Part shown: positions 5,964-6,406 of the stretch, in pieces
Numbering within the stretch: position 1 is the stretch's first letter
Layout: each line of letters opens with the position of its first letter
Assembly: GCA_013153955.1 (NCBI GenBank)
Contig: JAADDM010000281.1
Location: 1-6,406, forward strand
From: Gammaproteobacteria bacterium
GTDB lineage: Bacteria > Pseudomonadota > Gammaproteobacteria > Thiomicrospirales > Thiomicrospiraceae
DNA length: 6,406 nucleotides
Direction: 5' to 3'
Program-made: the position numbers and the translations under genes
Notes under the pieces: model-generated
The model's database searches: none
What the model saw: the letters and a program-made list of their open reading frames with translations, nothing else
What the model was told of the DNA's origin: nothing

Positions 5964-6406
5964 TTACTCGCGTTTTAAACGCTCTAGCTTCCATCTTATC
6001 GCTTTGATCATGAGAGGATCAGCCTTATCCAAGCCCTCTTCGAATAACTGTTTTTGCGCATCTAGCACTATTTTATCTATCGCCTCAATCAAAAAATAGA
6101 CCTCGGCATTTTCAGATATTCTCTGCCAGTCTCGCTGTTTGGCTGACCAGAGTTGGTACAAAATGGGCTTTTCCTCTAATAAAGAGAGGATTTTATCTAG
6201 GGCTTTATTTAAGGGTTTGATGGTCTCATGAGGCTGATAGGGACGTTTATAAGGGCCATAAAAACTTAAACGATGCAATTTAACCAGATCAAAAGCTAAC
6301 GGCAGTCCTTTAATTCTATTTTGCACGGCCTCCTGTTTAGCCCTATCAATTCGATCTACTGTCAGCATAGGGGCATCCGATTTCCAACGTCCAAATACGA
6401 TATAGA
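5964..6406 (-). CDS. unrecognised protein, 3' part, likely open beyond window edge
   Basis: I do not recognise this protein. An ATG at 6368 would give 134 residues, but the frame stays open to the window edge. It adds about 12 residues (Y-I-V-F-G-R-W-K-S-D-A-P) before that Met, and no Shine-Dalgarno precedes it. The true start is therefore probably outside the window. The visible part is soluble-looking, with no membrane segment or signal peptide. It is rich in Lys, Glu, Leu and Arg and likely mostly helical: IDRAKQEAVQNRIKG near the start, then LNKALDKILSLLEEKPILYQLW, then AEVYFLIEAIDKIVLDAQKQLFEE. It ends in the strongly basic MIKAIRWKLERLKRE. A short aromatic stretch (LHRLSFYGPYKRPY) lies at about 31-44 from the ATG. 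It converges on the cytochrome gene. No function is assigned. Confidence 0.6.
   Translation of the reverse strand, partial: YIVFGRWKSDAPMLTVDRIDRAKQEAVQNRIKGLPLAFDLVKLHRLSFYGPYKRPYQPHETIKPLNKALDKILSLLEEKPILYQLWSAKQRDWQRISENAEVYFLIEAIDKIVLDAQKQLFEEGLDKADPLMIKAIRWKLERLKRE

Noticed and set aside
5970..5982. GCGTTTTAAACGC palindrome
   Set aside because: It lies within the last codons of the right-edge coding region; the coding explanation and AT-rich context suffice.

Overview
The window looks like a chromosomal housekeeping segment of a gammaproteobacterium with a moderately AT-rich genome. The main evidence is the co-directional order accA-tilS-pyrG, which is typical of Gammaproteobacteria. 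AccA closely resembles the enterobacterial protein, and YcaO is of the RimO/S12-accessory type rather than the peptide-cyclising type. The DUF481 outer-membrane protein and the c-type cytochrome fit a Gram-negative respiring cell. I cannot fix the genus; a sulfur-oxidising Thiomicrospira-like relative is only a guess.

Layout, left to right. Positions 1-23 (minus) hold the first codons of pyrG (CTP synthase), cut by the window edge, with a good sigma-70 promoter just upstream (84-112). Then come tilS (214-1608, minus; tRNA-Ile lysidine synthetase) and accA (1665-2621, minus; acetyl-CoA carboxylase carboxyltransferase alpha). These two are probably co-transcribed, with a hairpin between them next to the tilS start. 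A 268-bp divergent gap holds a likely accA promoter and an operator-like inverted repeat. It leads to a plus-strand DUF481 beta-barrel gene (2890-3630). That gene converges on ycaO (3698-5410, minus), with a shared hairpin between the stops. A 144-bp divergent gap with a candidate ycaO promoter separates ycaO from a small secreted monoheme cytochrome c (5555-5848, plus). A perfect 11-bp-stem hairpin follows the cytochrome gene. The right edge carries the minus-strand 3' part of a gene I do not recognise.

Functionally, the left half is core metabolism and translation: fatty-acid synthesis, decoding of AUA codons and CTP synthesis. The right half is a set of individually regulated genes: an envelope protein, a ribosomal protein S12 modification factor and a periplasmic electron carrier. 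They do not form an obvious pathway. I see no mobile element, CRISPR array, tRNA, rRNA, RiPP cluster or defence system. The points most worth following up are the hairpin overlapping the tilS ribosome-binding region, the cytosine run at the predicted pyrG start, the cytochrome's extra Cys and C-terminal His residues, and the unidentified right-edge protein.
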